Of a stretch of DNA of 64,000 nt, positions 21,568-30,053 are shown piece by piece; within the stretch, counting starts at the first letter, position 1; every line of letters begins with the position of its first letter. Position numbers and translations under genes: made by a program. Source of the stretch: Amycolatopsis alkalitolerans (GTDB lineage: Bacteria; Actinomycetota; Actinomycetes; Mycobacteriales; Pseudonocardiaceae); assembly GCF_006152065.1 (NCBI RefSeq), contig NZ_VDFW01000001.1:1-64000 (forward strand), given 5' to 3'. The notes under the pieces were generated by a model, which worked only from the letters and a program-made list of their open reading frames with translations, was not told where the DNA came from and did no database searches.

Positions 21568-22350
21568 ATGCGCGACAACCACCCGGGTGCGGTGCCGAAC
21601 TCACCGGCACCGGACGATCCCGGCTACCCGGCGGCCACCGCTTCTGATGCGGGAACGGTGACCGAGCTGGATGCCGTGCTCGTCGGGTGCCGGGCCTGTC
21701 CGCGGCTGGTGGCCTGGCGCGAGCAGGTCGCCACGGTCAAACGCAGTGCCTTCCGCGAGTGGGACTACTGGGCGAAGCCGGTCCCCGGTTTCGGGCCGGT
21801 GGACGCCACCCTGGCGATCGTCGGCCTGGCCCCGGCCGCGCACGGCGGCAACCGCACCGGCCGGATCTTCACCGGCGACCCGTCCGGCGATGTGCTCTAT
21901 GCCGCCTTGCACGCAGTCGGCCTCGCCTCTCAGCCCACCGCGACACACCGGGGAGACGGGCTGGCTCTGCGCGGGGTACGGATCACCGTGCCGGTGCACT
22001 GCGCGCCGCCGGACAACCGGCCCACCACCATCGAGCGGGACACCTGCCGGCCGTGGCTGGCCCGCGAACTGGCGCTGCTGCGGCCGACCCTGCGAGTGGT
22101 CGTGGTGCTGGGCGGGTTCGGCTGGCAGGCAGCACTGCCCGTGCTCGCGGCCGGCGGGTGGTCACTGCCCCGGCCTCGACCGGCGTTCGGCCACGGCGTC
22201 CACGTTCGAGTGACCGACCCGCGCACCGGCCGCGATCTGCACCTGCTCGGCTGCTACCACCCCAGCCGCCGCAACATCTCCACCCGCACCCTCACCATCC
22301 CCATGCTGCACGACGTGCTCCGCCGCGCCGCCCACCTCGCCCGGCAGTAG
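21568..22350 (+). CDS. udgB: uracil-DNA glycosylase, family 5 (UdgB)
   Basis: A 260-residue member of the family 5 uracil-DNA glycosylases, which remove uracil and other deaminated bases from DNA. The diagnostic motif GLAPAAHGGNRTGRIFTGD is followed by PVHCAPPDNRPT and the C-terminal HPSRRN loop. Three of the cysteines (CRACPRL and a later one) can contribute to an Fe-S cluster as in the family. The start has GGAGG 10 nt upstream. Repair of deaminated bases would suit cells making nitrite or nitric oxide, which cause deamination; that link is an inference from the nearby nirK. Confidence 0.9.
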   Translation: MRDNHPGAVPNSPAPDDPGYPAATASDAGTVTELDAVLVGCRACPRLVAWREQVATVKRSAFREWDYWAKPVPGFGPVDATLAIVGLAPAAHGGNRTGRIFTGDPSGDVLYAALHAVGLASQPTATHRGDGLALRGVRITVPVHCAPPDNRPTTIERDTCRPWLARELALLRPTLRVVVVLGGFGWQAALPVLAAGGWSLPRPRPAFGHGVHVRVTDPRTGRDLHLLGCYHPSRRNISTRTLTIPMLHDVLRRAAHLARQ

Positions 22351-22367
22351 CCGGATCCCGTCCGCGT

Positions 22368-22769
22368 TCAGCCGGCCAGCAGCACGCCGAGGAACAACGC
22401 CGCCAGCGCGCTGACGCCCGTGAGCGCGCCGAACACGGCCAGTCCGGTGGTGCTGCGGGCGCGGGCGTGCAGGAACGCGGTGATGCCGGAGACGGCGACG
22501 ACCGCGAGCTTGACGATCAGCGTGGTCCGGTAGTGGCCGGTGTCCTTGGCCGCCTCGGCCAGGATGTTCCACACCCCGGTCGCCACCAGCACGGCGAACG
22601 CCGGCCAGGCGACCTGGTTGAACCGCCGCGCGGCGGCCGCGGGCACCTGAGTGCCGAGCCCGCGCAACACCGGGACCAGCGCGGCCAGGGTGAGCTGTCC
22701 GCCGACCCAGATCGTCGCGGCCAGCACGTGCAGGAACAGGCGGACCGTGTCCCAGGACACCCCGAGCAT
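22368..22769 (-). CDS. CopD-like four-helix membrane protein
   Basis: A 133-residue protein with four hydrophobic helices (near residues 8-30, 50-68, 80-100 and 108-130). FLHVLAATIWVGGQL with its membrane histidine is typical of the CopD/copper-resistance family. It is divergent from the copper-containing nitrite reductase and shares its promoter region, so a role in copper supply to that enzyme is plausible. It converges on udgB, with 17 bp between the stops. Confidence 0.75.
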   Translation of the reverse strand: MLGVSWDTVRLFLHVLAATIWVGGQLTLAALVPVLRGLGTQVPAAAARRFNQVAWPAFAVLVATGVWNILAEAAKDTGHYRTTLIVKLAVVAVSGITAFLHARARSTTGLAVFGALTGVSALAALFLGVLLAG

Positions 22770-22857
22770 GACAGCTGATCATTCCCTTCCGGCGGTCCGG
22801 CCGCAGAGGACCTCCGTCCCTACCGCGCCCACCGGGCCGCACCGTACCCTATCGTTG

Positions 22858-22882
22858 TTTCTACAAGTCCAATCGTTAAAAA
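22858..22882. promoter_or_regulatory. operator candidate B upstream of the nirK fusion
   Basis: An AT-rich island lies 13 bp before the GTG of the nitrite reductase gene. TTTCTAC begins at 22858 and CGTTAAA ends at 22880. It matches candidate A in 15 of 25 aligned positions and lies in another divergent promoter (nirK fusion and copD-like gene). A common nitric-oxide or redox regulator is the simplest reading, but the inverted symmetry is weaker here. Confidence 0.45.
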
Positions 22883-22894
22883 GCGGGATGGGTA

Positions 22895-25534
22895 GTGATC
22901 GACCACGAACCGGAGGCGGCGCCGCAGTACCGGCGCCTGCCGCTGACCGAGGGCCCCGGCGCGTCACCACGCCGACGCCGGCACGCCATCGCCGCGAGCC
23001 TGATCGCCGGCTATCTGATCGCCGCGGCGGGCACGGTGATGGCGCACGGCGTGCTGGCCATGCCGGAGTGGCTGGCGTTGCACCTGCTGGTGCTCGGTGC
23101 GGCCAGCAACGCCGTGCTGGTGTACAGCCGGCACTTCGCCCAGGCCCTGCTGCACGCCCGGCCGGGACCCGAGTGGCCGGCCAGCGCCCGCCTGGCCGCG
23201 TTCAACCTCGGCGCGCTCGCCGTGCTCACCGGGATGGCGGCCGGGCTGCCGTGGGTGGCCGTCGCCGGGGCCGTGCTGGTGGTCGGCGCGGTGTTCGCGC
23301 ACTCGGCCGCGCTGATCGCCATGGCACGCGCCGCGACCCTGTCCGGGCGGCTGCGGGTCGTCGTCCGCTACTACGTGGCCGCCGGCATCTGCCTGATCAT
23401 CGGCGGCACCCTCGGCGGGCTGCTGGCCGGGGGCGCGTTCCCGTCCCCCGGATGGCAGCAGGCAGTGCGCCTGGCACACGCACACCTGAACCTGCTGGGC
23501 TGGCTCGGCCTCGTCGTGGTCGGCACCCTGTTCATGCTCTGGCCCGCGGTTCTGCGCACCCGCATGGCCGACACGGCGCCGCGGACCGCCCGGCAGGTTC
23601 TCGTGCTCACCACGGGCGGCCTGGCGGTCGCGGTGACCGGTGCGGTCCTGACCGGATGGCACCCCGCGGCACACTGGGCTGCGGCTGCGGGCATGGCCGG
23701 CTACGGGGCAGGCGTGGCGTACGCGCTGACGCCCGCGATCCGGGAGATGCGGGCCAAACCACCGCGCTCGGCCGCACCCGTGGCACTGCTCGCGGCCAAC
23801 GGCTGGCTGCTGGCCGCCCTGGCCGTCGACATCATCGGCCTCGCCCTCGGCAGCACCGTCGCGGACGACCTGCTCGGTCGCCTCCTGGTGCCCGTGCTCG
23901 GCATCGGCGTGGTCGCCCAGATCCTGACCGGCGCGCTGACCTTCCTGATCCCGGTGACCGTGGGCGGCGGGCCGAGCAGCAATCGACGACTGACCGAGGT
24001 CCTGGAGTACGCCTGGCTGCCCCGCGCCGTGCTAGGCAACCTCGGCCTCCTCCTGCTCGCCCTGCCCACCGCGGGTGACCCGCGGGTGCTGGCGTGGGTG
24101 TTGGCGCTGGCCGGGTTCGGCTCGTTCCCGGCCCTCGTGGTCGCGGCCCTGGTGACGCGGCGCCGGCCGGCCCCTGCCGGCACCGCCGGGCCCTCTGCCG
24201 GATCGGCGCGACGGCGGCTGGCCGGCCACGAAATCCTGGCTCTCGGCAGCGTTGCGGCCGTGCTGGCGGTGCTCACCCTGGTGAGTGCCGGCGCCTGGCC
24301 CGGCCATCCCGACAACGCGGCCCCGGCAACGGCCACGACCGCATCCTCCGGCGTGCCGGTGGCGGTGAGCCTGAGCGAGTTCACGGTCACCCCGGCGACC
24401 ATCGCCGTCACCCCGGGCACGAAGCTGGTGCTGACCGTGCGCAACACCGGCCGGATGAACCACGACCTGAAACTGGACGGCCGGCAGGGCACCGGCACGC
24501 TGGCCCCCGGTGCGCAGCAGACCGTCGACTTCGGCGTCGTCACCCAGGACGAGCAGGCCTGGTGCACCGTGCCCGGCCACCGTCAAGCCGGCATGACCCT
24601 GACCATCCACACCACGACGACGCCGTCCATCGCCGGTCAGCACGACCCCGGCATGGCCGGCATGGATATGAACGCCGCCCCGCCACCGACCTGGCGGCCC
24701 TACGACCCGACACTGCAACCAGCCTCCGGCGGCACCGAACACGACGTCACCCTGCGCGTCGAACACGCCACCATCGAGGTCGCACCCGGTGTGCGCCAAC
24801 AGGTCTGGACCTACAACGGCACCGTGCCCGGCCCGGTGCTGCACGGCCGCGTCGGCGACCTGTTCACCGTGCACGTGATCAACAACGGCGACCTGCCGCA
24901 CTCCATCGACTTCCACGCCGGCCAGGTCAGCCCCGACACCGCCATGCGACCCATCCCGCCGGGCGGCGAACTGACCTACTCCTTCCGCGCCGAGCACGCC
25001 GGAATCTGGCTCTACCACTGCGCCACCGCACCGATGATCCAGCATCTGGCGATGGGCATGTACGGCGCGGTGATCATCGATCCACCCACCCTGGCCCCGG
25101 TTGCGACCTCCGACGTGCTCGTGCAGTCCGAGTTCTACCTCGGCCCGAACGGTGGCATACCCGCCACGCCGCAACTGCTCGCCGCCGACCCGAACCTCGT
25201 GGTGTTCAACGGCTATGCCAACCAGTACCGTTCCGCGCCGATCCACGTCCGCATCGGACAACGCATCCGGCTGTGGGTGCTCGACGCCGGGCCCAACGAA
25301 CCCAGCGCCTTCCACGTGGTCGGCACCCAGTTCGACACCGTCTTCAAAGAAGGCACCTACCTGCTGCAGCCCGGAAACACAGCCGACGGCGCCGCCCAGG
25401 AACTGGACCTGCAACCGGGAGAAGGCGGCTTCGTGGAACTGACCCTCACCCAACCCGGCACCTACACCATCACCACGCACCGGCTCGCCGACGCCGAACG
25501 CGGCGCCATGGGCAGCATCATCGTCGAACCATGA
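22895..25534 (+). CDS. nirK: membrane-anchored copper nitrite reductase NirK with cupredoxin domain
   Basis: An 879-residue fusion. Residues about 30-460 hold roughly twelve hydrophobic helices with membrane histidines (for example AHAHLNLLGWLG), reminiscent of NnrS or oxidase subunit I folds. A cupredoxin domain follows with type 1 copper ligands C557, H562 and M567. The two-domain nitrite reductase ends the protein. H669, D672 and H674 reproduce the spacing of the type 1 His, catalytic Asp and type 2 His, and H708-C709-H717-M722 supply the remaining ligands in a YHCATAP...HLAMGM motif seen in Nitrosomonas-like NirK. A later FHVVGTQFD holds the substrate-pocket His. It should reduce nitrite to NO on the outer face of the membrane, with the extra domain passing electrons. 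The GTG start at 22895 is the only one in frame before the first helix. Confidence 0.9.
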   Translation: MIDHEPEAAPQYRRLPLTEGPGASPRRRRHAIAASLIAGYLIAAAGTVMAHGVLAMPEWLALHLLVLGAASNAVLVYSRHFAQALLHARPGPEWPASARLAAFNLGALAVLTGMAAGLPWVAVAGAVLVVGAVFAHSAALIAMARAATLSGRLRVVVRYYVAAGICLIIGGTLGGLLAGGAFPSPGWQQAVRLAHAHLNLLGWLGLVVVGTLFMLWPAVLRTRMADTAPRTARQVLVLTTGGLAVAVTGAVLTGWHPAAHWAAAAGMAGYGAGVAYALTPAIREMRAKPPRSAAPVALLAANGWLLAALAVDIIGLALGSTVADDLLGRLLVPVLGIGVVAQILTGALTFLIPVTVGGGPSSNRRLTEVLEYAWLPRAVLGNLGLLLLALPTAGDPRVLAWVLALAGFGSFPALVVAALVTRRRPAPAGTAGPSAGSARRRLAGHEILALGSVAAVLAVLTLVSAGAWPGHPDNAAPATATTASSGVPVAVSLSEFTVTPATIAVTPGTKLVLTVRNTGRMNHDLKLDGRQGTGTLAPGAQQTVDFGVVTQDEQAWCTVPGHRQAGMTLTIHTTTTPSIAGQHDPGMAGMDMNAAPPPTWRPYDPTLQPASGGTEHDVTLRVEHATIEVAPGVRQQVWTYNGTVPGPVLHGRVGDLFTVHVINNGDLPHSIDFHAGQVSPDTAMRPIPPGGELTYSFRAEHAGIWLYHCATAPMIQHLAMGMYGAVIIDPPTLAPVATSDVLVQSEFYLGPNGGIPATPQLLAADPNLVVFNGYANQYRSAPIHVRIGQRIRLWVLDAGPNEPSAFHVVGTQFDTVFKEGTYLLQPGNTADGAAQELDLQPGEGGFVELTLTQPGTYTITTHRLADAERGAMGSIIVEP

Positions 25535-25553
25535 ATCTCGGAGAGGAATCAAG

Positions 25554-26294
25554 ATGAACTTGATCGTCTATGCGGATTTCAGCAGCCCGTTGTGCTATTT
25601 GGCCAGCAGCCGGGTGGACGCGCTGGGTGCAGCCGGGATCGACGTGGACTGGCGCGCTGTCGAGCGTGCACCGTGGTTGCCGGTGACCGGCCGACGACTC
25701 GACAGTAACAGCCGGCCCGCGCTGGAGGCCGAGATCGCCGAAACGCTCGACATGCTCCAGCCTGACGAACAACTGGACTGGACAATGCCCGACGTCGTGC
25801 CGAAGACGGAAGCCGCCGTCGCCGGCTACGCAGAGGCATACGGCGCGGGCGTGGCCGACGACGTGCGGCGACTGCTGTTCCGGGCGTACTGGTGCCGCAA
25901 AGTGGACATCGGTGACCCCGAGAAGCTACGGAAACCCCTGGCCGGACCCATTCTGCGAGGCCGTTCCGCTTCCGATCCCTTGCGCTTGTACGGCTATGCG
26001 GTGAGCATGAGCCGGGGACCGATCACCACCAGCGCATGGCGTCGCATTCAAGCATGGCAGGACGAATGGTCCGCTCTCGGCGCGGACGCCCTGCCGGTGC
26101 TCGTCGAGAACGGGTTGCCCCTGTCCGGCCCGGACGTTCCCCGATACCTGGCCAAGATGATCGCCCAGCTGAATGTTCCCTTCAACTCGGAACTCCCTGA
26201 GCCGGAACGCTATCCCTCGCCTCGTGTGCGTCCGCCGGCATGGTGGGCAGCCCAGGCCGGTGGCCGGTGGCTCTACCCCAGCAGGTGCACATAG
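25554..26294 (+). CDS. DsbA-fold protein (2-hydroxychromene-2-carboxylate isomerase-like)
   Basis: A 246-residue protein with the thioredoxin-like DsbA fold. The opening strand and motif YADFSSPLCYLAS resemble the SPYSYLA motif of 2-hydroxychromene-2-carboxylate isomerases and lack the CxxC of true disulfide oxidoreductases. ALPVLVENG marks the cis-proline region. It starts 19 bp after the nirK stop with AGAGGA upstream, so it is probably co-transcribed. A glutathione- or mycothiol-related role is possible but not shown. Confidence 0.75.
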   Translation: MNLIVYADFSSPLCYLASSRVDALGAAGIDVDWRAVERAPWLPVTGRRLDSNSRPALEAEIAETLDMLQPDEQLDWTMPDVVPKTEAAVAGYAEAYGAGVADDVRRLLFRAYWCRKVDIGDPEKLRKPLAGPILRGRSASDPLRLYGYAVSMSRGPITTSAWRRIQAWQDEWSALGADALPVLVENGLPLSGPDVPRYLAKMIAQLNVPFNSELPEPERYPSPRVRPPAWWAAQAGGRWLYPSRCT

Positions 26295-26396
26295 GAGCCC
26301 CGGTTGACGCAGCGGCCGATCACCAGGCAGGCAGTCAGCCGTCCGTGTAAACCCGCGTCGGGCAACAGGCCGGGTCGCGTCTCGTAGGAGGAGGCC

Positions 26397-26486
26397 GTGA
26401 ATGCCTTGACCGGGCTCGATTGTCAATTGGTAAATGACCAAGGGCGTCCTCGCCGCGCAATCAGTCGTTACGCCCATTCCGGCTGA
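26397..26486 (+). other. start of a possible truncated gene at the island edge
   Basis: GGAGGAGG lies 3 nt before a GTG that opens a frame of only 29 codons, ending inside the last codons of the convergent DUF2637-like gene. Such a strong ribosome-binding site with so short a frame looks like the 5' remnant of a gene cut off where the island begins. It could equally be fortuitous. Confidence 0.3.
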
Positions 26487-27265
26487 GCGAACAATCGATC
26501 TTCCATGTTTTGGCCAGCCGACTGCTCGGCCCTGATGATCGACACCAGCAGTCGCGCGCGGGCGGCACCGATACGCAGGTTTCTGCGGAGCGTGTCGGCC
26601 GAGATCGGGCGCCGATGCTTGGCCCAATGCCGGGCGTCCGCGCGCCGGGCGCGTTCGAGCAGCTCATTCTCGGCACTTGCCTCGATGTCGCCGACCTTTC
26701 CCGACGCTGACGACGTAGCCGAATCGGTGTCCTCGTCGCTGGCGAGTGCCCTGCCAGCGTGGTCATTCAGGGCACGATGGTCGTTGCGGCTGACGGACTC
26801 CTCGACGTCGAGCGCTGTCGCTACGGGATGGCCGATGGTGGTGATGGCCTGCAGCAAGCCGGGTCCTACCTCGGCCCACCCGATAAGCAGTAGTGGGCCG
26901 ACGGCGTCGAACGCAGCCTTGCCGTAGGCCCCGGTGACCACTGGGTCGGCGATGTTCAAGGCGAGGGTGGCAAGGCTGGCGAAGATGAGCAACCGGCGGG
27001 CTGGCCGGAGCTGCTCTTGTGTGGCGCCGTGGAGGGCGAGGTGGCGTGTGCCGAGGAGCAGGCCGAGGATGGACAGGTCGACCGCGGGCGCGACGAGGGG
27101 CGCGACCCAGGCAGGCACGCCGAGCCTGAGCGCGAGATTGAGGACGTTGCCGAAGCCGAAGAGGAAGGTCAGGCCGACGACGACGCCCATGATCACGGTG
27201 ACAGCCTGAACCACGGCAGCCCCGTCCGAACCTGATTGAGTCGACATAACCGCACGCCGGGTCAT
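26468..27265 (-). CDS. DUF2637-like membrane protein with C-terminal helix-turn-helix region (left copy)
   Basis: A 265-residue protein. Residues 17-140 form four hydrophobic helices with [20 protein letters not shown], as in the DUF2637/SpdB-like proteins common on actinomycete mobile elements. An acidic linker follows, and then [17 protein letters not shown]...[11 protein letters not shown], a winged-helix-like end. Its start overlaps the HTH gene stop by 4 bp, so the two form an operon. A clearly related copy lies at 46124-46918; the membrane half and the last 50 residues are conserved while the linker differs. The biological role is unknown. Membership of a mobile or plasmid-derived element is inferred. 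Confidence 0.75.
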   Translation of the reverse strand: MTRRAVMSTQSGSDGAAVVQAVTVIMGVVVGLTFLFGFGNVLNLALRLGVPAWVAPLVAPAVDLSILGLLLGTRHLALHGATQEQLRPARRLLIFASLATLALNIADPVVTGAYGKAAFDAVGPLLLIGWAEVGPGLLQAITTIGHPVATALDVEESVSRNDHRALNDHAGRALASDEDTDSATSSASGKVGDIEASAENELLERARRADARHWAKHRRPISADTLRRNLRIGAARARLLVSIIRAEQSAGQNMEDRLFAQPEWA

Positions 27266-27720
27266 CGGGCACCACCTACTTCGAGGCGCGGACGTCCATG
27301 GCTGTCTCGCGTGGGGATGCCGCGTTCACGGAGCTTGTTGAGCACGGTGGTGTGGTTGACGCCCAGACGGTCGCCGACTCGCGCCAGGGACCACCCGAGG
27401 TTGTAGAGGTGGATGGCGTCGTCGACCTGCTCAGGTGTGAGGCCGCGGCGGCGCATCGGCACACCGTACCGATGGAGGATGTTGCTGACCGTTCGCCGCT
27501 CGATGCCGAACCGGTCACCGAGCTCGTACACCGTCGCCCCGGACCGGTAGCCGGCGATCAACTGCTCGACTTGATCGGCACGGAGTTGCCGGGCACGCCG
27601 CGGCCGGTCGCGCTCGATCGACGTCGGCTCGGGGGCATCGAGGCTGGGAAGCTTCTCAAGGAGCTCTTCCAGGGCTCTGACCTGGTCTTTTATGTTCGAG
27701 TAAGGTCCCCTAACCTCCAC
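27262..27720 (-). CDS. double helix-turn-helix protein, resolvase-HTH type (left copy)
   Basis: A 152-residue basic protein with two Hin/resolvase-type helix-turn-helix units: [20 protein letters not shown] (about residues 58-77) and a second around [21 protein letters not shown] (about 108-128). There is no catalytic serine domain. It is probably a DNA-binding regulator of its operon with the membrane protein. The GTG at 27720 is preceded by no clear ribosome-binding site and could be leaderless; homology with the copy at 46915-47439 extends almost to this point. Confidence 0.75.
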   Translation of the reverse strand: MEVRGPYSNIKDQVRALEELLEKLPSLDAPEPTSIERDRPRRARQLRADQVEQLIAGYRSGATVYELGDRFGIERRTVSNILHRYGVPMRRRGLTPEQVDDAIHLYNLGWSLARVGDRLGVNHTTVLNKLRERGIPTRDSHGRPRLEVGGAR

Positions 27721-27724
27721 TTAA

Positions 27725-27831
27725 GGGTTCTAACCGCTCTTGACCTGGTGTTTTTACCCTAGGTAGTTGCGGATCTCTGGCTTGGTGTTCGACAGAACGC
27801 CAAGCCAAGGTGGTGTTTTGAGGGTTCTAAC
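27725..27831. repeat. direct repeats and strong hairpin upstream of the HTH operon
   Basis: GGGTTCTAAC occurs twice, at 27725-27734 and 27822-27831. Between them, GGCTTGGTGTTC (27779-27790), a GACA loop and GAACGCCAAGCC (27795-27806) form a 12-bp stem with one G:T wobble. The hairpin may end transcription of the 66-residue gene upstream, and the repeats may bind the HTH protein. Both roles are inferred. Confidence 0.5.
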
Positions 27832-28027
27832 TCTCTGAAGGTGTCGGTGTGTCGCCACTCTGTGTGGCGGCCTCTGGCTGGTTGGGTTCCTGCTCTCGCG
27901 CGAGACTGATGAGGACCTTGGCGAGCTTCTCGACGTCGGGTGGGTCACGACGTTCGTCAGTGACACGGAGCCGTCGTGAATCGGAGCGGCGGCGCACGTG
28001 CTGCTTCCGGTCTCGTTCGGTGCCCAC
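27827..28027 (-). CDS. small hypothetical protein (66 aa)
   Basis: A short frame starting at a GTG with AGAAGG 8 nt upstream. It is Arg-rich at the N-terminus and has an acidic, helical second half (DVEKLAKVLISLAREQE). Codon use is GC-rich in third positions and looks coding. It lies ahead of the HTH/DUF2637-like pair on the same strand, separated from it by a hairpin, and is divergent from the SMC system. No family recognised. Confidence 0.45.
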   Translation of the reverse strand: MGTERDRKQHVRRRSDSRRLRVTDERRDPPDVEKLAKVLISLAREQEPNQPEAATQSGDTPTPSES

Positions 28028-28073
28028 ACCCACCACCTTCTGTAAGAGAGGCCAAGTTCTGGGCCGACTCTGC

Positions 28074-28087
28074 GTTCGGAACCGAAC
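28074..28087. promoter_or_regulatory. inverted repeat in the promoter region of the SMC operon
   Basis: GTTCGG (28074-28079) and CCGAAC (28082-28087), separated by AA, make a perfect 6-bp inverted repeat in the divergent region between the 66-residue gene and the SMC operon. It is a plausible operator; no further support is visible. Confidence 0.3.
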
Positions 28088-28303
28088 GCCGCCCATAAAG
28101 GTGCGAAGGTACTCAACCCGACACCGACCAGGACGCAACCGCGGCTCACAAATAGAAGGCCCACCCGATCGTGTGTGTCTTGAGGGAGCACCTGCTAGGT
28201 CCACCCGTGGTGCTTGATCACCCGTTCGGCGCATGACATCCCACTCGGGCTTCTTGGACGATTTCACGATGTGCAGTCGTGGAACCGTCCGAGCGTGGCT
28301 TTC

Positions 28304-29539
28304 GTGACGGAGCAACATCTATTCTCCGATGACGATGACGACTCGGAGTCCGAGGATGCCTTTCTCGAACGGCTTGGCGCCTTCGTTGCCGCGGTGGCGG
28401 ACAACGCTGGTGCTGTCATCCGCGACCCGGCGATGCTCAAGTGGGCGCAAGCTGTCTACGAGGCTTACGGCGATCTCGATGAGAATGGTGAAGGACTGAC
28501 CGTCGAACAGCTCAAGGCGGCCTGCGGCGATGCAGGTCCCGGCACGTTTGAGAGCCGGATCGCGGTCTTCAAACAGCTGCGGCTGATCCGGCCTCCGCAA
28601 GGGCGTGCTTACCACCGCCGGCTGCACTTCGACGGCGCTGGTGTCGCCGCTTTGCTTGTTTTCGACAAGCTCCGTCTTGGTACAGGGGTCCAGGAAATCC
28701 TGTTCCTCCTCGACCAGACCAGACGCGACATCCTCGACGGCGTGCTTGGCATCGATGATGTGCTGGCGCGGCTGACGACTCTGAGGCGTGCCCTGTCCAT
28801 CAGTACGGGCGAACTCATTCAACTCCGGGACCGGCCGGTCGAGGAACTGCTGCACGAGCGACGCAATCGCCGGGGAGCGGACCGTATGCTTTCCGAGGCC
28901 AAGGCGCTCGTGGCGGTCGTGGAGACGCAGTTTCCTGAACTGAGTCCTACAGGTTCGAAGTTGATCACTCAGGCGCTGCGCTACTCGACGGCGGTCAGTG
29001 ACTTGATCGATCGCCTCCTGCGCGCGGTCACCGCTGAGCGGGATTTCTCCATGTTGCTGCCGGAGCAATACCACAGCGCCGCCCTGCGCTCGTCGGCTGA
29101 TGGCCTCGCTGAGGTGTTCGGAGGCATAGTCTTCGACCCGGCGTCGGCGTTGATAACGCCGGACGAGATTCTCGCGACGGTCGAGAAGTACCGGCCGCCC
29201 GAGCCACGTAGGCGCGCACCGCGATCACCAGAACTGCCGCCGGAGCACGACCCAGTCCGTGAAGCGCGCCGTAGACGTGCGAGTCTGCGTGAGCGTCGCG
29301 AAGCCGTTCTACGGTTGCAGTTACGCGGAAACGCTGAGATCGACCTCACCGTCGAGATCGAGAACTCGTCGTGGCGCGATGCGATCCGCCTGGTCGCCGA
29401 TCTGCTCGCCGCGTGCGGGGATCCTGAACTCGGGTTCACCCTGCGGCTGTCCGATGAGCTGCGGGTGCACATTACCGGAACGGTCAGCTACGTCACCCCG
29501 ATCCGGTTGATCGACGAGAAGGGCGGTTACCGTGACTGA
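28304..29539 (+). CDS. Wadjet-like component A (MukF/kleisin-like)
   Basis: A 411-residue, mostly helical protein at the head of a five-gene SMC operon. The N-terminal part (residues about 20-110) looks like a winged helix, the middle is long helices (around RDRPVEELLHERRNRRGADRM), an Arg-rich linker follows, and the last 90 residues form a mixed alpha/beta end. Size, place and architecture fit JetA/MukF-type kleisins of Wadjet systems, but I see no close match to the DUF3375 opening of type I JetA. The GTG at 28304 (MTEQHLF) is chosen because the next two genes also open with GTG-ACT-GAG; a TTG at 28214 is the alternative. Its stop overlaps the next start by 8 bp. Confidence 0.65.
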   Translation: MTEQHLFSDDDDDSESEDAFLERLGAFVAAVADNAGAVIRDPAMLKWAQAVYEAYGDLDENGEGLTVEQLKAACGDAGPGTFESRIAVFKQLRLIRPPQGRAYHRRLHFDGAGVAALLVFDKLRLGTGVQEILFLLDQTRRDILDGVLGIDDVLARLTTLRRALSISTGELIQLRDRPVEELLHERRNRRGADRMLSEAKALVAVVETQFPELSPTGSKLITQALRYSTAVSDLIDRLLRAVTAERDFSMLLPEQYHSAALRSSADGLAEVFGGIVFDPASALITPDEILATVEKYRPPEPRRRAPRSPELPPEHDPVREARRRRASLRERREAVLRLQLRGNAEIDLTVEIENSSWRDAIRLVADLLAACGDPELGFTLRLSDELRVHITGTVSYVTPIRLIDEKGGYRD

Positions 29540-30053
29540 GGCCTTCCGACTGGCCCAGATGAGGGTGTGGCGGACGATCACTCCCCCCGAGGACGACGCG
29601 GACCTTACTGGTCTGCGGGTCGCTGCCGCTCGCGCCGGTCGCAGACTGGTCGAGTTGGGCGGCGGCGATTCCGGAGTCGAACTGACCTTGGGCTGGCGAG
29701 AGGAAGTGCCTCTGACGCCGGACGACGCGGGCGGCCCCAGCGGCGCGGGAGAAGGCACGGTGGTCGTGCTCGCCGCGTGTCTGAGCTGCTGCTGGCCGGA
29801 TCCGGACGCACCGATGTTCCCAGGCATGCCCACGACCTTCGAGGAGCTGCGGCAGACTCTTGCGCCGCTGGGCATCCAGAACGTCACACACGCTGTCAAC
29901 CGGCTGCGCAGGTGGGGGTACCTCGTGACCGACCTCGTTGACGGGGCCATCAGGCTGGGGCCCGCGGTGGCGACCTGGACACAAGCCGACGTCGACAGCC
30001 TGCGCCGCGAACACTCCCGACTGCCAGCTGTGAGAGGGCGAACGAGTGACTGA
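29532..30053 (+). CDS. small winged-helix-like protein of the SMC operon (extra component)
   Basis: A 173-residue protein whose C-terminal third (TTFEELRQTLAPLGIQNVTHAVNRLRRWGYLV) has the pattern of a winged helix. Classical Wadjet operons have four genes, and this one sits between the A- and B-like genes as a fifth. The start GTGACTGA overlaps the previous stop by 8 bp, and the same arrangement is repeated at its own end. It may be a second MukE-like subunit or a regulator. No family recognised. Confidence 0.6.
   Translation: MTEAFRLAQMRVWRTITPPEDDADLTGLRVAAARAGRRLVELGGGDSGVELTLGWREEVPLTPDDAGGPSGAGEGTVVVLAACLSCCWPDPDAPMFPGMPTTFEELRQTLAPLGIQNVTHAVNRLRRWGYLVTDLVDGAIRLGPAVATWTQADVDSLRREHSRLPAVRGRTSD

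Noticed and set aside
26295-26467. tRNA or attachment site at the island's left edge
   Set aside because: No cloverleaf can be drawn, and no matching direct repeat was found at the right edge near 47,375.
27725-27831. CRISPR array
   Set aside because: Only two short direct repeats, with no regular spacing and no cas genes anywhere in the window.
27849-28217. 122-codon plus-strand frame in the promoter region of the SMC operon
   Set aside because: Ser/Arg-rich and without a ribosome-binding site; the opposite strand holds a more coding-like 66-codon frame.
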